Origin: Pseudomonas sp. M47T1
GTDB lineage: Bacteria; Pseudomonadota; Gammaproteobacteria; Pseudomonadales; Pseudomonadaceae
Assembly: GCF_000263855.1 (NCBI RefSeq)
Contig: NZ_AJWX01000022.1
Location: forward strand, 1-64,000
Direction: 5' to 3'
Length of the DNA: 64,000 bases
In this document: positions 33,684 to 42,452 of the stretch, piece after piece
How positions within the stretch are numbered: position 1 is the first letter of the stretch
How the letters are laid out: each line of letters opens with the position of its first letter
Position numbers and translations under genes: made by a program
Notes under the pieces: model-generated
What the model saw: only the letters and a program-made list of their open reading frames with translations
Database searches by the model: none
Told to the model about the DNA's origin: nothing

Positions 33684-35324
33684 ATGAGTACCCCCACGAT
33701 GGTCGTGCGAAAATCCTTGAAAGCTCAAATGCTGACCCTGATCGGCGGCAGCCTGTTGGCCATGCTGCTGATTGCGCTGGCCTGCTTTCACCTGTTGGCC
33801 AATGGTGTGAAGGACTATCACCAGTTGATCGAAGGCCCCTTGCGTACCTCGCAGCTGATTGACGAGGCCAACCTGCAGTTCAAGATTCAGGTGCAGGAAT
33901 GGAAAGACGTGCTGCTGCGCGGCAAGCAGCCGGCGGACCTGGCCAAGTATTGGGGCCAGTTCGAGGATCGTCAGCGCGACGTGCAGGATATTCTGGGGCG
34001 GCTGGTGGCCCAGCCGGGCATCGATGCCAACGTGAAGGCCGACATCCAGGGGTTGCGTGACAAGCACAAGGTGCTGGAGCAGGACTACCTGCGCGGTCGC
34101 GATGCGTTTGTGGCCGCCGGTGGCGACCCCTCGGCCGGTGATGCTGCCGTGAAGGGCGTGGACCGCGCGGTCAGCGAACAGATGAGTGCCCTGGTGAGCC
34201 AGATCCGCAAGGACGGTGACCAACAGGCCCTGGCCATTCGTGACTCGGCCGACACCACCGTGTGGGTGGGCCTGCTGGTGCTGGTGGTGTCGGGCATTGT
34301 CATCGGCCTGCTCAGCCTGGTGGTGGTGAGCCGCTACCTGGTGGTGCCGATTCAGCAACTGATCGACTACGTGGCCGACCTCAGTCGTGGGCAGTTCAAC
34401 CAGCGCGTGGCCAGCCGCCGCCAGGACGAGCTGGGCCGCCTGGCCGTGGCCGCCAATACCCTGCGCGACTTCCTGGCCGAGACCTTCACGGGCCTCAAGC
34501 GCAACGCCGGTGACCTGGATGGCGCCAGCGCCGACTTGCACGGCATTGCCGGGCAAATGTCCCAGGGCACCCACGACCAGTTCAACCGCACCGACCAGGT
34601 GGCCACGGCCATGACCGAAATGTCTGCTACCGCTCAGGAAGTGGCGCGCCACGCCGTGGACGCTGCCCGCGCCGCCGACCAGGCGGATGCCTCCGCGCAT
34701 CAGGGCGAGCAGGTGATGCGTGCAACCATCGAGACGATCACCCACATGCGCGGCGAGATCACCACCACGGCTGCGGTGATCGGCAACCTGGAAAACGACA
34801 GCGCGCGCATTGGCAAGGTGCTGGAAGTGATACGCGGTATTGCCGAGCAGACCAACCTGCTGGCCCTGAACGCGGCCATCGAGGCAGCCCGGGCGGGCGA
34901 GGCGGGGCGTGGGTTTGCCGTGGTGGCCGACGAGGTACGCAGCCTGGCCCAGCGCACGGCGGCGTCGATCATCGAGATCAACCAGATCATCAACGCCGTG
35001 CAGGCCGGTGCCAGCGACGCGGTGAAGGCGATCCAGGCCGGCCAGTCACGTAGCGAAGAGGGTGTGGCCCAGGTCACCCAGGCCGGTGACATGCTGCGCC
35101 GCATCACCTCGTCGGTGGAAGCGATTCGCGACATGAACCGGCAGATCGCCACGGCGGCCGAGGAGCAGACCTCGGTGGCCGAGGATATTTCGCGCAACCT
35201 CTCCGACATCACCCAGATCGCCAGCACCAACCAGGACAACGTGCAACGCACCGAAGTGGCCAGCCGCCGCCTGCACGACCTGTCGCGTCAGCTCAACGAG
35301 GTGACCGCGCGGCTCGGCGCCTGA
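33684..35324 (+). CDS. Methyl-accepting chemotaxis protein
   Basis: 546 residues from ATG 33684; ATG 33699 is an alternative. Transmembrane helix 1 (MLTLIGGSLLAMLLIALACF), a periplasmic four-helix-bundle-like sensor of about 155 residues with FKIQVQEWKDVLLRGKQP, helix 2 (VWVGLLVLVVSGIVIGLLSL), a HAMP domain (about 215-270) and the signalling domain with the tip IRGIAEQTNLLALNAAIEAA, RGFAVVADEVRSLAQRT. The ligand is unknown; the QEWK(D/N)VLLRG block is typical of one group of Pseudomonas receptors. Convergent end to end with the HAD gene. Confidence 0.92.
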   Translation: MSTPTMVVRKSLKAQMLTLIGGSLLAMLLIALACFHLLANGVKDYHQLIEGPLRTSQLIDEANLQFKIQVQEWKDVLLRGKQPADLAKYWGQFEDRQRDVQDILGRLVAQPGIDANVKADIQGLRDKHKVLEQDYLRGRDAFVAAGGDPSAGDAAVKGVDRAVSEQMSALVSQIRKDGDQQALAIRDSADTTVWVGLLVLVVSGIVIGLLSLVVVSRYLVVPIQQLIDYVADLSRGQFNQRVASRRQDELGRLAVAANTLRDFLAETFTGLKRNAGDLDGASADLHGIAGQMSQGTHDQFNRTDQVATAMTEMSATAQEVARHAVDAARAADQADASAHQGEQVMRATIETITHMRGEITTTAAVIGNLENDSARIGKVLEVIRGIAEQTNLLALNAAIEAARAGEAGRGFAVVADEVRSLAQRTAASIIEINQIINAVQAGASDAVKAIQAGQSRSEEGVAQVTQAGDMLRRITSSVEAIRDMNRQIATAAEEQTSVAEDISRNLSDITQIASTNQDNVQRTEVASRRLHDLSRQLNEVTARLGA

Positions 35325-35999
35325 TCAGCGTGCGCTTTGCAGTTCGTTGATGGCCTGCCACAGGCGCTCATCATTGAAGTCCTCGATCACCAGGTGGGCG
35401 CCGGCTGCCAGCAGGGTTTCGCGGCTTTGGCTGGTGGTCAGGCCTACGCTGAAGATGCCGGCCTTGACTGCGGCGGTCAGGCCCGGCACCGAGTCTTCGA
35501 AGGCGATGGCCTCGCAGGCCCGTGCGCCCAGGCGCTCAAGGCCGGTGAGGTAGGGCAGCGGGTCGGGCTTGGCCCGTGGCAGCTCCTCGGCCACCACCAC
35601 GCTGTGAAACCGTTCGATAATCGCCAAGGCGCCCAGCATGTGGTCGGCGTTGGCGCGCGGGGCGTTGGTGACCACCACCTTGCCGATGCCCTGGGCCTCG
35701 GCGAATTCCAGCAGGCGCAGCAGGCCCGGCAGCGGCGCCAGTTGCGGCGACAGCTGGCGGAAGCGCTCTTCCTTGCGGTCGGCGAACACCAGGTGCTCAG
35801 CCACGCTGCGATCGGGGAACAGGTTGCGGCACATGTCCGGGTTTGCCCGGCCGCTGCAATGCTGCACGAAGTCGGCTTCGGTGAAGTCACGACCTTCTTC
35901 GGCCAGCAATTGCTGCAGGGCCAGCAGGTGCAGTTTGTCGGTGTCGGTCAGGGTGCCATCGAGGTCAAACAGCAAAGCGGTGAGCATCGCGATATCCAT
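35325..35999 (-). CDS. HAD-superfamily phosphatase (phosphoglycolate phosphatase/beta-PGM type)
   Basis: 224 residues from ATG 35999; the second ATG (35987, MLTALLFDLDGTL) has GGAT before it and may be the true start. Motif I LLFDLDGTLTDTD, motif II VVTNAPRANADHM, a Lys in PRAKPDPLPY, and motif IV AFEDSVPGLTAAVKAGI. The cap domain follows motif I. A soluble phosphatase on a small sugar phosphate; exact substrate not predictable. Its stop touches the stop of the receptor gene. Confidence 0.85.
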   Translation of the reverse strand: MDIAMLTALLFDLDGTLTDTDKLHLLALQQLLAEEGRDFTEADFVQHCSGRANPDMCRNLFPDRSVAEHLVFADRKEERFRQLSPQLAPLPGLLRLLEFAEAQGIGKVVVTNAPRANADHMLGALAIIERFHSVVVAEELPRAKPDPLPYLTGLERLGARACEAIAFEDSVPGLTAAVKAGIFSVGLTTSQSRETLLAAGAHLVIEDFNDERLWQAINELQSAR

Positions 36000-36164
36000 T
36001 CTGGGTGGCTGAAAGCTTTAAGCGGGTAATCCTATCAGGTGCATCGGCCTAACGTCAGGCCGCAGGCGGCCGATAAAACCTTGTCGCTCATCGGGTTCTG
36101 GCGATGTTAATTAGCTATTATGTGGCGACCGTTCGTTGCCTGACCGGCCCTGCAGGAGTCATAC

Positions 36165-37481
36165 ATGCTTCAACACCTTTACGCACAGTCATCGGCGGCG
36201 CGGCTGGACCCGATCAGTGGATTGCCTGATCGTGGACAGTTCGCCGCCGACCTGGGCGTACTTGCCAGCCAGTACCCGGGCGAACCGCGTACCCTGGTGC
36301 TGATCGACGCCGTGGACATGAAGTGGGCCCACGACATGACCCTGGCCATGGGGCTGGCGCCGTTCGAAGCCATTATCCGCTGCACCGCCCAGCGCCTTGC
36401 CGAACAGCTGGAATTGATGGGCCCGCTGTACCACATCGGGGTCAAGCGCTTTGCCTTCGTGATGGCCCAGGGTGGTGACGATTTTGCCGGTTTCATCGAG
36501 GGGCTGGTGGAGCTGTTGCGCCAGCCTGCGCTGCTGGACAACCTGCCCGTGCGCCCCACGGTACGTGCCGGCAGTGTCAACTTTAACCTGGAGCCGCAGG
36601 TGCTGGACGATGTGGTGCGCAAGGCCATGTACGCCAGCGAACTGGCATTGCTGGGCGGCCAGCGCTGGGCCGCCTACGACCCGGTGCGCGACGCCGCCTA
36701 CCGGCGCTCGTTCTACCTGGCTGCCGACATTGGCGCGGCCTTGGCCGAGGGGCAGTTGAGCCTGCGTTTCCAGCCGCGCTTTGCCATTGCCGATGGGGCC
36801 CAGGTCAGCGCCGAGGTATTGCTGCGCTGGCAGCACCCGCGATTGGGCCGGGTGTCGCCGGCCGAATTCATCCCGGTGCTGGAACGCAACGGCATGATCC
36901 ATGAAGTCACCCGTTGGGTGATCGACACGGCCTTGGGCAAGCTGGCCAAGTGGCAGGGGCAAACCTTCAGTCAACTGTCCATCAACCTGTCGCCCATGGA
37001 CTTCGACGGCCACGACGTCAGTGGTACCTTGCGCCGCCTGTGCCATGTGCACGGCATCGAACCCCAGCGCCTGGAAGTGGAAATCACCGAGGGCGAGTGG
37101 CTGCGCTCCAATACCCGGGTGCTGAATGAGTTGGGGCAGATCCGCGCCTTGGGCGTGGACGTGGCCATCGATGATTTCGGCTCCGGCTACAGCAACTTTT
37201 CCTACTTGCACGAGATCCCGGCCAATGTGGTCAAGCTGGATCAGTCGATGGTCATCGGCATCGAGGAAAACCCGCGCTACCAGAAAATCGCCCGGTCGAT
37301 CATTAAGCTGGCGCGCGAGCTGGGTTACCGCACCGTGGCCGAAGGCGTCGAGACGTTCCGCTGCCTGCAACTGATCCGCGAATATGGCTGCGACGAAGCC
37401 CAGGGCTACTTCTTCGCCCGGCCCATGGACGAAGCGCAGTTCCTGAGCTGGAGTGAATGCGGCGAATTTCCCCTGGCGTAG
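36165..37481 (+). CDS. c-di-GMP phosphodiesterase, EAL with degenerate GGDEF
   Basis: 438 residues. Residues about 10-180 are a GGDEF-like domain whose signature is lost (YHIGVKRFAF at the GGDEF position), so not a cyclase. Residues about 185-430 are an EAL domain with the catalytic set kept: AEVLLRWQHP (E217-V-L), INLSPMDF, EVEITEG, AIDDFGSGYSN, VKLDQSMV, AEGVET. It probably hydrolyses c-di-GMP to pGpG, lowering biofilm signalling. No transmembrane segment. AGGAG about 7 bases before ATG. Monocistronic. Confidence 0.88.
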   Translation: MLQHLYAQSSAARLDPISGLPDRGQFAADLGVLASQYPGEPRTLVLIDAVDMKWAHDMTLAMGLAPFEAIIRCTAQRLAEQLELMGPLYHIGVKRFAFVMAQGGDDFAGFIEGLVELLRQPALLDNLPVRPTVRAGSVNFNLEPQVLDDVVRKAMYASELALLGGQRWAAYDPVRDAAYRRSFYLAADIGAALAEGQLSLRFQPRFAIADGAQVSAEVLLRWQHPRLGRVSPAEFIPVLERNGMIHEVTRWVIDTALGKLAKWQGQTFSQLSINLSPMDFDGHDVSGTLRRLCHVHGIEPQRLEVEITEGEWLRSNTRVLNELGQIRALGVDVAIDDFGSGYSNFSYLHEIPANVVKLDQSMVIGIEENPRYQKIARSIIKLARELGYRTVAEGVETFRCLQLIREYGCDEAQGYFFARPMDEAQFLSWSECGEFPLA

Positions 37482-37578
37482 GAGCCAGGCTGCGAAGGCG
37501 CGCACCGCGCGCGCGCGACCAACATGACACCGCCGAAGGTCCTGCGGACCTTTTCGCAGCCTATCGGCAGCTCCACAC
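37478..37578. repeat. REP pair, same family as 21880-22100
   Basis: gtaggagccaggctgcgaag, the shared linker gccgaaggtcctgcggacc and the inverse arm ttttcgcagcct lie between convergent genes, overlapping the last codon of the phosphodiesterase gene. Confidence 0.8.
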
Positions 37579-37597
37579 CTGTTGGGGTACGTCGCGG

Positions 37598-38263
37598 TCA
37601 ACGCCGCAGGTAGGCGCCAAAATCAATCTCGCCGGCGCTGAGAATAGCCTGCACCCGGTTGTGTACGTTGAGCTTGCGCAAGATCGCCGACACGTGCGCC
37701 TTGACCGTGGTCTCGGCAATTTCCAGGTGCCAGGCGATCTGCTTGTTCGACTCGCCCTTGGTCATGCGCTCCAGCACCTGCAACTGCTTGCGGGTCAGGG
37801 CCTCGAGCAAGGCCACCGACAGCCCTGTCGTGGCCGTGCCCGTGTACGCGGGGCGGCCCACGCCGCTGCGAATGATGTCTGCCGGCAGGTACACATCGCC
37901 GTCCAGCACCTGGGTGATAGCCGTGGTCATCTGCGCCCGTGGCGATGACTTGGTGATGAACCCGGCGGCGCCATAGGTAATGGCCTGCAGCACGACCTGC
38001 TTGTCCTGTTCGGCCGAGACGATCACCACCGGAATGGTCGGCGCCTCGTTGCGCAGGTTGATCAGGCCACCCAGGCCGTGCATGCCGGGCATGTTCAGGT
38101 CCAGCAGAATCAGGTCGAGGTCTTCATGGGCGCAGGTCAGCGCGAGGGTGCTGTCCAGGTCGGCGGTTTCCAGCACTTCGCAGCCCGCGAAGGCATCGAG
38201 CAGCACCCGCGCCATGGCTTCGCGAAACAACGGGTGATCGTCGGCAATCAGGAATCGGTACAT
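37598..38263 (-). CDS. agmR: Response regulator AgmR/ErdR (NarL type)
   Basis: 221 residues. Receiver domain with D8/D9, phosphoacceptor D55 (LILLDLNMPGMHGL), and K105 (GFITKSSPRA). C-terminal LuxR-type DNA-binding domain (LTRKQLQVLERMTKGESNKQ, IAETTVKAHVSAILRKLNV). The sequence matches, from memory, the P. aeruginosa AgmR (ErbR) and P. putida ErdR regulators, including the NLRNEAPTIPVVIVSAE block and the ending GAYLRR. These control PQQ-dependent ethanol dehydrogenase and other alcohol-oxidation genes. It sits near ercA and the hybrid kinase ErcS', as in related genomes; the exa and pqq genes are not in this window. Confidence 0.9.
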   Translation of the reverse strand: MYRFLIADDHPLFREAMARVLLDAFAGCEVLETADLDSTLALTCAHEDLDLILLDLNMPGMHGLGGLINLRNEAPTIPVVIVSAEQDKQVVLQAITYGAAGFITKSSPRAQMTTAITQVLDGDVYLPADIIRSGVGRPAYTGTATTGLSVALLEALTRKQLQVLERMTKGESNKQIAWHLEIAETTVKAHVSAILRKLNVHNRVQAILSAGEIDFGAYLRR

Positions 38264-38308
38264 GGCGTCGGCTGTTCTTGTTGTGGGCAGAGGGCCTGAA
38301 ACAGGGTA

Positions 38309-38440
38309 TCACAGCGCGCGCGCAAGCTTGGCGCGGGTGGCGGGCGGGGAAGTGCCGGCATGGGCAAGGTTGGCGATGATCAGACCGAACGCCAGCCCGA
38401 TCAGGGCCTGGCACAGCAGGGAGGCAATGAGGCGAATCAT
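38309..38440 (-). CDS. 43-residue small membrane or secreted protein
   Basis: From ATG 38440 the product starts MIRLIASLLCQALIGLAFGL and ends in a short basic tail (ATRAKLARAL). One hydrophobic helix with Ala-His-Ala after it could be a signal peptide or an anchor. It lies between agmR and ercA on the agmR strand; small proteins are present at this place in related Pseudomonas clusters as far as I recall. Ribosome site weak (GAGCTG at about 12 bases). Confidence 0.5.
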   Translation of the reverse strand: MIRLIASLLCQALIGLAFGLIIANLAHAGTSPPATRAKLARAL

Positions 38441-38620
38441 GAGTAGGCAGCTCTTTCTAATTATGCAGGCATTACAGGCCGGGGCGGGGGCCCTTGCAAA
38501 TGCTGCTTTAGGGCAGGCAAATCAGTACCAAAGTAGTAGAAGGGCGGTGCCAGGCACGCTGCGCTTTGGGCTGGCAATGCATTACCCTGAGTTGAACTGT
38601 CCCTGCCAGAAGAACAGACC
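38441..38620. promoter_or_regulatory. Promoter region of ercA
   Basis: 180 bases between the small gene and ercA; includes atgctgctttagggcaggca and tagtagaagggcggtgcc. No operator recognised. Confidence 0.3.
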
Positions 38621-39784
38621 ATGAGCCCTGCCATCAGCCAGCTGCGTAAATTCGTCTCCCCGGAAATCATCTTTGGCGCCGGTTGCCGGCACCACGTGGC
38701 CAACTACGCGAAGAACTTCGGTGCCCGCAAGGTGCTGCTGGTCAGCGACCCGGGGGTGGTGGCGGCCGGTTGGGTGGCCGACGTGGAAGCCAGCCTGGCG
38801 GCCGAAGGCATCGACTACTGCCTGTACAGCAGCGTGTCGCCCAACCCGCGGGTGGAGGAGGTGATGCTGGGCGCCGAGCGCTACCGGGCCGAGCACTGTG
38901 ACGTGATTGTGGCCGTGGGCGGCGGCAGCCCCATGGACTGCGCCAAGGCCATTGGCATCGTAGTGGCCCACGATCGCCATATCCTGGAGTTCGAGGGCGT
39001 GGACACGCTGCGCGTGCCCAGCCCGCCGATCATCCTCATCCCTACCACGGCGGGCACGTCAGCCGATGTCTCGCAGTTCGTGATCCTGTCCAACCAGGAA
39101 CGGCGCATGAAGATTTCCATCGTCAGCAAGGGCGCGGTGCCCGACGTGGCCTTGATCGACCCGCAAACCACCCTGAGCATGGACCCCTTCCTGTCGGCCT
39201 GCACGGGGGTGGATGCGCTGGTGCATGCCATTGAGGCGTTCGTCTCCACCGGCCACGGGCCGTTGACCGACCCCCATGCGCTGGAGGCCATCCGCCTGAT
39301 CAACGGCAACCTGGTGCAGATGATCGCCAACCCCCAGGACCTGGGCCTGCGCGAGAAGGTCATGTTGGGCAGCATGCAGGCGGGGCTGGCGTTCTCCAAT
39401 GCCATCCTCGGGGCGGTGCATGCCATGTCCCACAGCCTGGGCGGCTTCCTGGACCTGCCCCATGGCCTGTGCAACGCGGTGCTGATCGAGCACGTGGTGG
39501 CGTTCAATTACAGCGCTGCGCCCGAGCGTTTCCAGGTGATTGCGCAAACCTGCGGCATCGACTGCCGCGGCCTGAACCATGGGCAGATCCGCCAGCGCCT
39601 GGTGGACCACCTGATCGCCCTGAAACACGCCATCGGCTTCCACGAAACCCTGGGCCTGCACGGTGTGCGCCTGGCGGACATTCCGTTTCTGTCGCACCAC
39701 GCCATGCACGACCCGTGCATCCTGACCAACCCGCGCCATTCCAGCCAGCGCGACGTCGAGGTGGTGTTTGGCGAAGCCCTCTGA
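38621..39784 (+). CDS. ercA: Iron-containing alcohol dehydrogenase ErcA
   Basis: 387 residues. Group III Fe-ADH: NAD site VAVGGGSPMDCAKAIGIVVA, IPTTAGTSADVSQFVILSN, metal ligands in DALVHAIEAFVSTGHG and ILGAVHAMSHSLGGFLDLPH, then GLCNAVLIEHV. Matches ErcA of the ethanol-oxidation regulatory system of P. aeruginosa and P. putida, where it is thought to act in signalling as well as oxidation. The hybrid sensor kinase gene overlaps its 3' end, so they are co-translated. Confidence 0.9.
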   Translation: MSPAISQLRKFVSPEIIFGAGCRHHVANYAKNFGARKVLLVSDPGVVAAGWVADVEASLAAEGIDYCLYSSVSPNPRVEEVMLGAERYRAEHCDVIVAVGGGSPMDCAKAIGIVVAHDRHILEFEGVDTLRVPSPPIILIPTTAGTSADVSQFVILSNQERRMKISIVSKGAVPDVALIDPQTTLSMDPFLSACTGVDALVHAIEAFVSTGHGPLTDPHALEAIRLINGNLVQMIANPQDLGLREKVMLGSMQAGLAFSNAILGAVHAMSHSLGGFLDLPHGLCNAVLIEHVVAFNYSAAPERFQVIAQTCGIDCRGLNHGQIRQRLVDHLIALKHAIGFHETLGLHGVRLADIPFLSHHAMHDPCILTNPRHSSQRDVEVVFGEAL

Positions 39785-41090
39785 CCCGCGTCAGCAAGCC
39801 CTGGCCGGACTGCTGGGGCTGACCAACCATTCGGTACGCAAAAGCCATTACCCGGAGCTGGCCGCGCGCCTGGAAGAACTGGAGACCGAGCGCAACCGCT
39901 ACCAGGCGCTGTCCCTGCGCTTGCAAGAACTCAATGACGAACTGGAACGCCGGGTCAGCGAGCGCACCGAGGAGTTGCGCGAAGCGCGCGACGCCGCCCA
40001 GGCCGCCAACCTCAGCAAGGACAAGTACCTGGCGGCGGCCAGCCATGACCTGTTGCAGCCGCTGAACGCCGCACGCCTGCTGATTTCCACCCTGCGCGAA
40101 CGGCCCCTGCCGGTGGCCGAGAAGGGCCTGGTGGAACGCACCCACCAGGCCTTGGAAGGCGCCGAGGACCTGCTCACCGACCTGCTGGATATCTCGCGCC
40201 TGGATCAGGCGGCGATCAAGCCGGACATCGACGTCTACCCGTTGGACGAGGTGCTGGCACCGCTGGCCTCCGAGTTTCAGCCGGTGGCCGAGGCGCAAGG
40301 GCTGGGCTTGAGCGTGCGCTGTGGACGATTTGCCGTGTGCACCGACCTGCGGCTGTTGACCCGCATCCTGCGCAACCTGCTCAGCAACGCCTGCCGCTAC
40401 ACCGAGCAGGGCCGCATCCTGCTGGGCGCCCGGCGGCGGGGCGAGCACTTGCGCATTGAGGTGTGGGACACCGGCCGGGGCATTGCCTGCGACCAGTTGC
40501 AGGCCATTTTCCTCGAGTTCAACCAGCTGCAAGTGGGCCGTGCCGCCGAGCGCAAGGGCGTGGGGCTGGGCCTGGCCATTGTCGAGCGCATCGCGCGCAT
40601 TCTCGACAGCAGCGTGCAGGTACGCTCCACACCGGGACGCGGTTCGTTGTTCAGCATCCTCGTACCCCTGGCGGCGCAACCGCCGGCGCCCGGCCCGCTG
40701 CCCCAGCCACGCCTGGGCAACCCGCTGCCGGGCAGGCGCCTGCTGGTGCTGGACAACGAACCGGATATTTTACGCAGCATGGCCGACCTGCTGGGGCAGT
40801 GGGGGTGCAGCGTGGTCACCGCCACCGACGAGGCGGGGGCCATGGCGGCGCTGGCAGGCACGGCGCCCGAACTGATCATCGCCGACTACCACCTGGACCA
40901 CGGCGTGACCGGCTGCGAAGTCGCCCGTCGTCTGCGCGAGCATTTCGCCCAGGCCATCCCCGTGGTGGTCATCACCGCCGAGCGCAGCGACCAATGCCGC
41001 CGCCAGTTGCAACGGCTGGGGGCGCCGTTGTTGAACAAACCGGTGAAGGCGGGGAAGTTGCGGGCGGTGTTGAGTCAGTTGTTGGGGTGA
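39768..41090 (+). CDS. Hybrid sensor histidine kinase ErcS'
   Basis: 440 residues starting with TTG 39768 inside the end of ercA (17-base overlap). A coiled coil (about 25-80: RLEELETERNRYQALSLRLQ) leads into HisKA with His93 (ASHDLLQPLNAARLL), then the ATPase boxes NLLSNACRYT, DTGRGIACDQ and GVGLGLAIV, and a C-terminal receiver with phospho-Asp in IIADYHLDHGVTG and Lys in LLNKPVKAG. No membrane segment or sensor domain, so it takes its input through a partner, as described for ErcS' with ErcA. Likely feeds phosphate into AgmR/ErdR-type regulators. Confidence 0.85.
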   Translation: MAKPSDPRQQALAGLLGLTNHSVRKSHYPELAARLEELETERNRYQALSLRLQELNDELERRVSERTEELREARDAAQAANLSKDKYLAAASHDLLQPLNAARLLISTLRERPLPVAEKGLVERTHQALEGAEDLLTDLLDISRLDQAAIKPDIDVYPLDEVLAPLASEFQPVAEAQGLGLSVRCGRFAVCTDLRLLTRILRNLLSNACRYTEQGRILLGARRRGEHLRIEVWDTGRGIACDQLQAIFLEFNQLQVGRAAERKGVGLGLAIVERIARILDSSVQVRSTPGRGSLFSILVPLAAQPPAPGPLPQPRLGNPLPGRRLLVLDNEPDILRSMADLLGQWGCSVVTATDEAGAMAALAGTAPELIIADYHLDHGVTGCEVARRLREHFAQAIPVVVITAERSDQCRRQLQRLGAPLLNKPVKAGKLRAVLSQLLG

Positions 41091-41237
41091 AGGGGGTGGT
41101 GCTTTCTTTCGGTGGCGCTGTAGCGGCGGCCGCCAGGCGGCACGAATCTGCTGTGAACGAACAAGGCACACAGGAGAGGTCACTGGAATGGCACGCTGAA
41201 AACAAACGCTAGGAAGCGCCGCGCGGTCTCACCACCC

Positions 41238-42146
41238 TCAATCATCAAACCCCACCTGCTCATGCATCTCATCCACCTTCAGCTCCAACCTGTACGCCAC
41301 GGCGATGAACAACGCCTGGCACAGGCACAGGGTGGCGCTCAGGGAGCGGAAAGCGAAGGAGCTGCCTTCGTTGACCAGCAGCACGCTGTTGGCGCGCTTG
41401 GCCAGGGGCGAGAGGTTGGAGTCGGTGATGATCAGGGTCTTGGCCTGATGGTGCTGGGCAATGCGCAGGCAATGCTGGGTTTCCTTGCCGTAGGGGGTGA
41501 AGCTGATGGCAATCACCAGGTCGCCCTGGCGCACGCTGCGCATCTGCTCGCGGTAGCTGCCGCCCAGGCCCGACACCAGGTGGATGCGTTTGTTGGTGTG
41601 CTGCAGGTTATAGACCAGGTAGTCGGCCACCGCGAAGGAACGGCGCACGCCCACCACGTAGATGTTCTCGGCGTTGACCACCAGGTCCACGGCTTTCTCG
41701 AACGCCACGTCGTCCAGCTCGCCGCCCAGGCGTTCGATGCCCGACAAGGTGGCGTCGATGCATTCGCGGGCCAGGTCCGCGCTGCTGGTTTTCTGCGACT
41801 TGTTGGCGATCAGGTTGCGAATGCGCTGCTGGTAGTTCTGTACCGGCGTGGCCTTGTGGGTATAGGCCTCGCGAAACAGCGCCTGCATTTCGCTGAAGCC
41901 GCTGAAGCCGAAGCGCTGGGAAAAGCGCACGATGGCCGAGGGGTGCACCTCGCATTCGCCGGCGATGTCGCTGATGCGGTCGACCATGATGCGGTCGCTC
42001 TGCTGGCTCATGTAGCTGGCGATGCGCTTGAGCTGGCGGGGCAGCCCTTCGTATTCGCGAGTGATCAGTTGCAGCAGCTGCTCGGCGTTGGCCGGGGCGC
42101 TGTCGGCTTGCGGCTCGGACGAGGCCGGCTGATCAAGGCGGGACAT
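41238..42146 (-). CDS. iolR: RpiR-family regulator of inositol catabolism (IolR-like)
   Basis: 302 residues from ATG 42146 with AAGGA seven bases upstream; the longer reading is rejected. N-terminal RpiR helix-turn-helix (about 20-95: RIMVDRISDIAGECEVHPSA, IVRFSQRFGFSGFSEMQALF), C-terminal SIS sugar-phosphate domain (about 130-265: IYVVGVRRSFAVADYLVYNL, LVIAISFTPYGKETQHCLRI). Divergent from iolC. Probably represses the iol and transporter genes until a phosphorylated inositol intermediate binds the SIS domain. A 15-base motif present in both promoter regions may be its site. Confidence 0.88.
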   Translation of the reverse strand: MSRLDQPASSEPQADSAPANAEQLLQLITREYEGLPRQLKRIASYMSQQSDRIMVDRISDIAGECEVHPSAIVRFSQRFGFSGFSEMQALFREAYTHKATPVQNYQQRIRNLIANKSQKTSSADLARECIDATLSGIERLGGELDDVAFEKAVDLVVNAENIYVVGVRRSFAVADYLVYNLQHTNKRIHLVSGLGGSYREQMRSVRQGDLVIAISFTPYGKETQHCLRIAQHHQAKTLIITDSNLSPLAKRANSVLLVNEGSSFAFRSLSATLCLCQALFIAVAYRLELKVDEMHEQVGFDD

Positions 42147-42452
42147 GGTTGTATCCTTCTGGCATAGGCGTGTGGGGCCGCTTGCACGGCGGTCCCAGGT
42201 GTGAGGGTGGCTCGCGCAGTCTACAGGGTAGGCCAGGAAAAAAACCTGAGCAAAAGGTCCAGTTCCCCGGGCAAACCCGCCAAAAACGCTCAAACACAGT
42301 ATGGCTGAATGATTTTAGAAAATAAATTCCGAGTAAAATTTTTATAGAAAAAAAGTTGATTCCGTGGAAAAGCCGTTCTAGTCTGAGCCAAGACACACGA
42401 AACCGGCCGCCATTGGCCGTTTCGCAGGCTGATAAAAATAACAGGAGCCAGC
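42147..42452. promoter_or_regulatory. iolR-iolC intergenic promoter region
   Basis: 306 bases, strongly AT-rich from 42300 to 42360. It contains the motif tagaaaataaattcc (42316-42330) and a short palindrome TTCCGTGGAA near 42361-42370, consistent with a repressed promoter for iolC. Confidence 0.5.
42316..42330 (-). promoter_or_regulatory. Candidate IolR operator
   Basis: The minus strand reads GGAATTTATTTTCTA, identical over 15 bases to 51858-51872 upstream of the inositol ABC importer. It contains GGAA-N6-TTC, resembling the GGAA-N6-TTCC sites reported for rhizobial IolR. Confidence 0.6.

Noticed and set aside
33398..33862. 154-codon plus-strand frame before the chemoreceptor
   Set aside because: Runs out of frame into the receptor gene, no ribosome site, no family.
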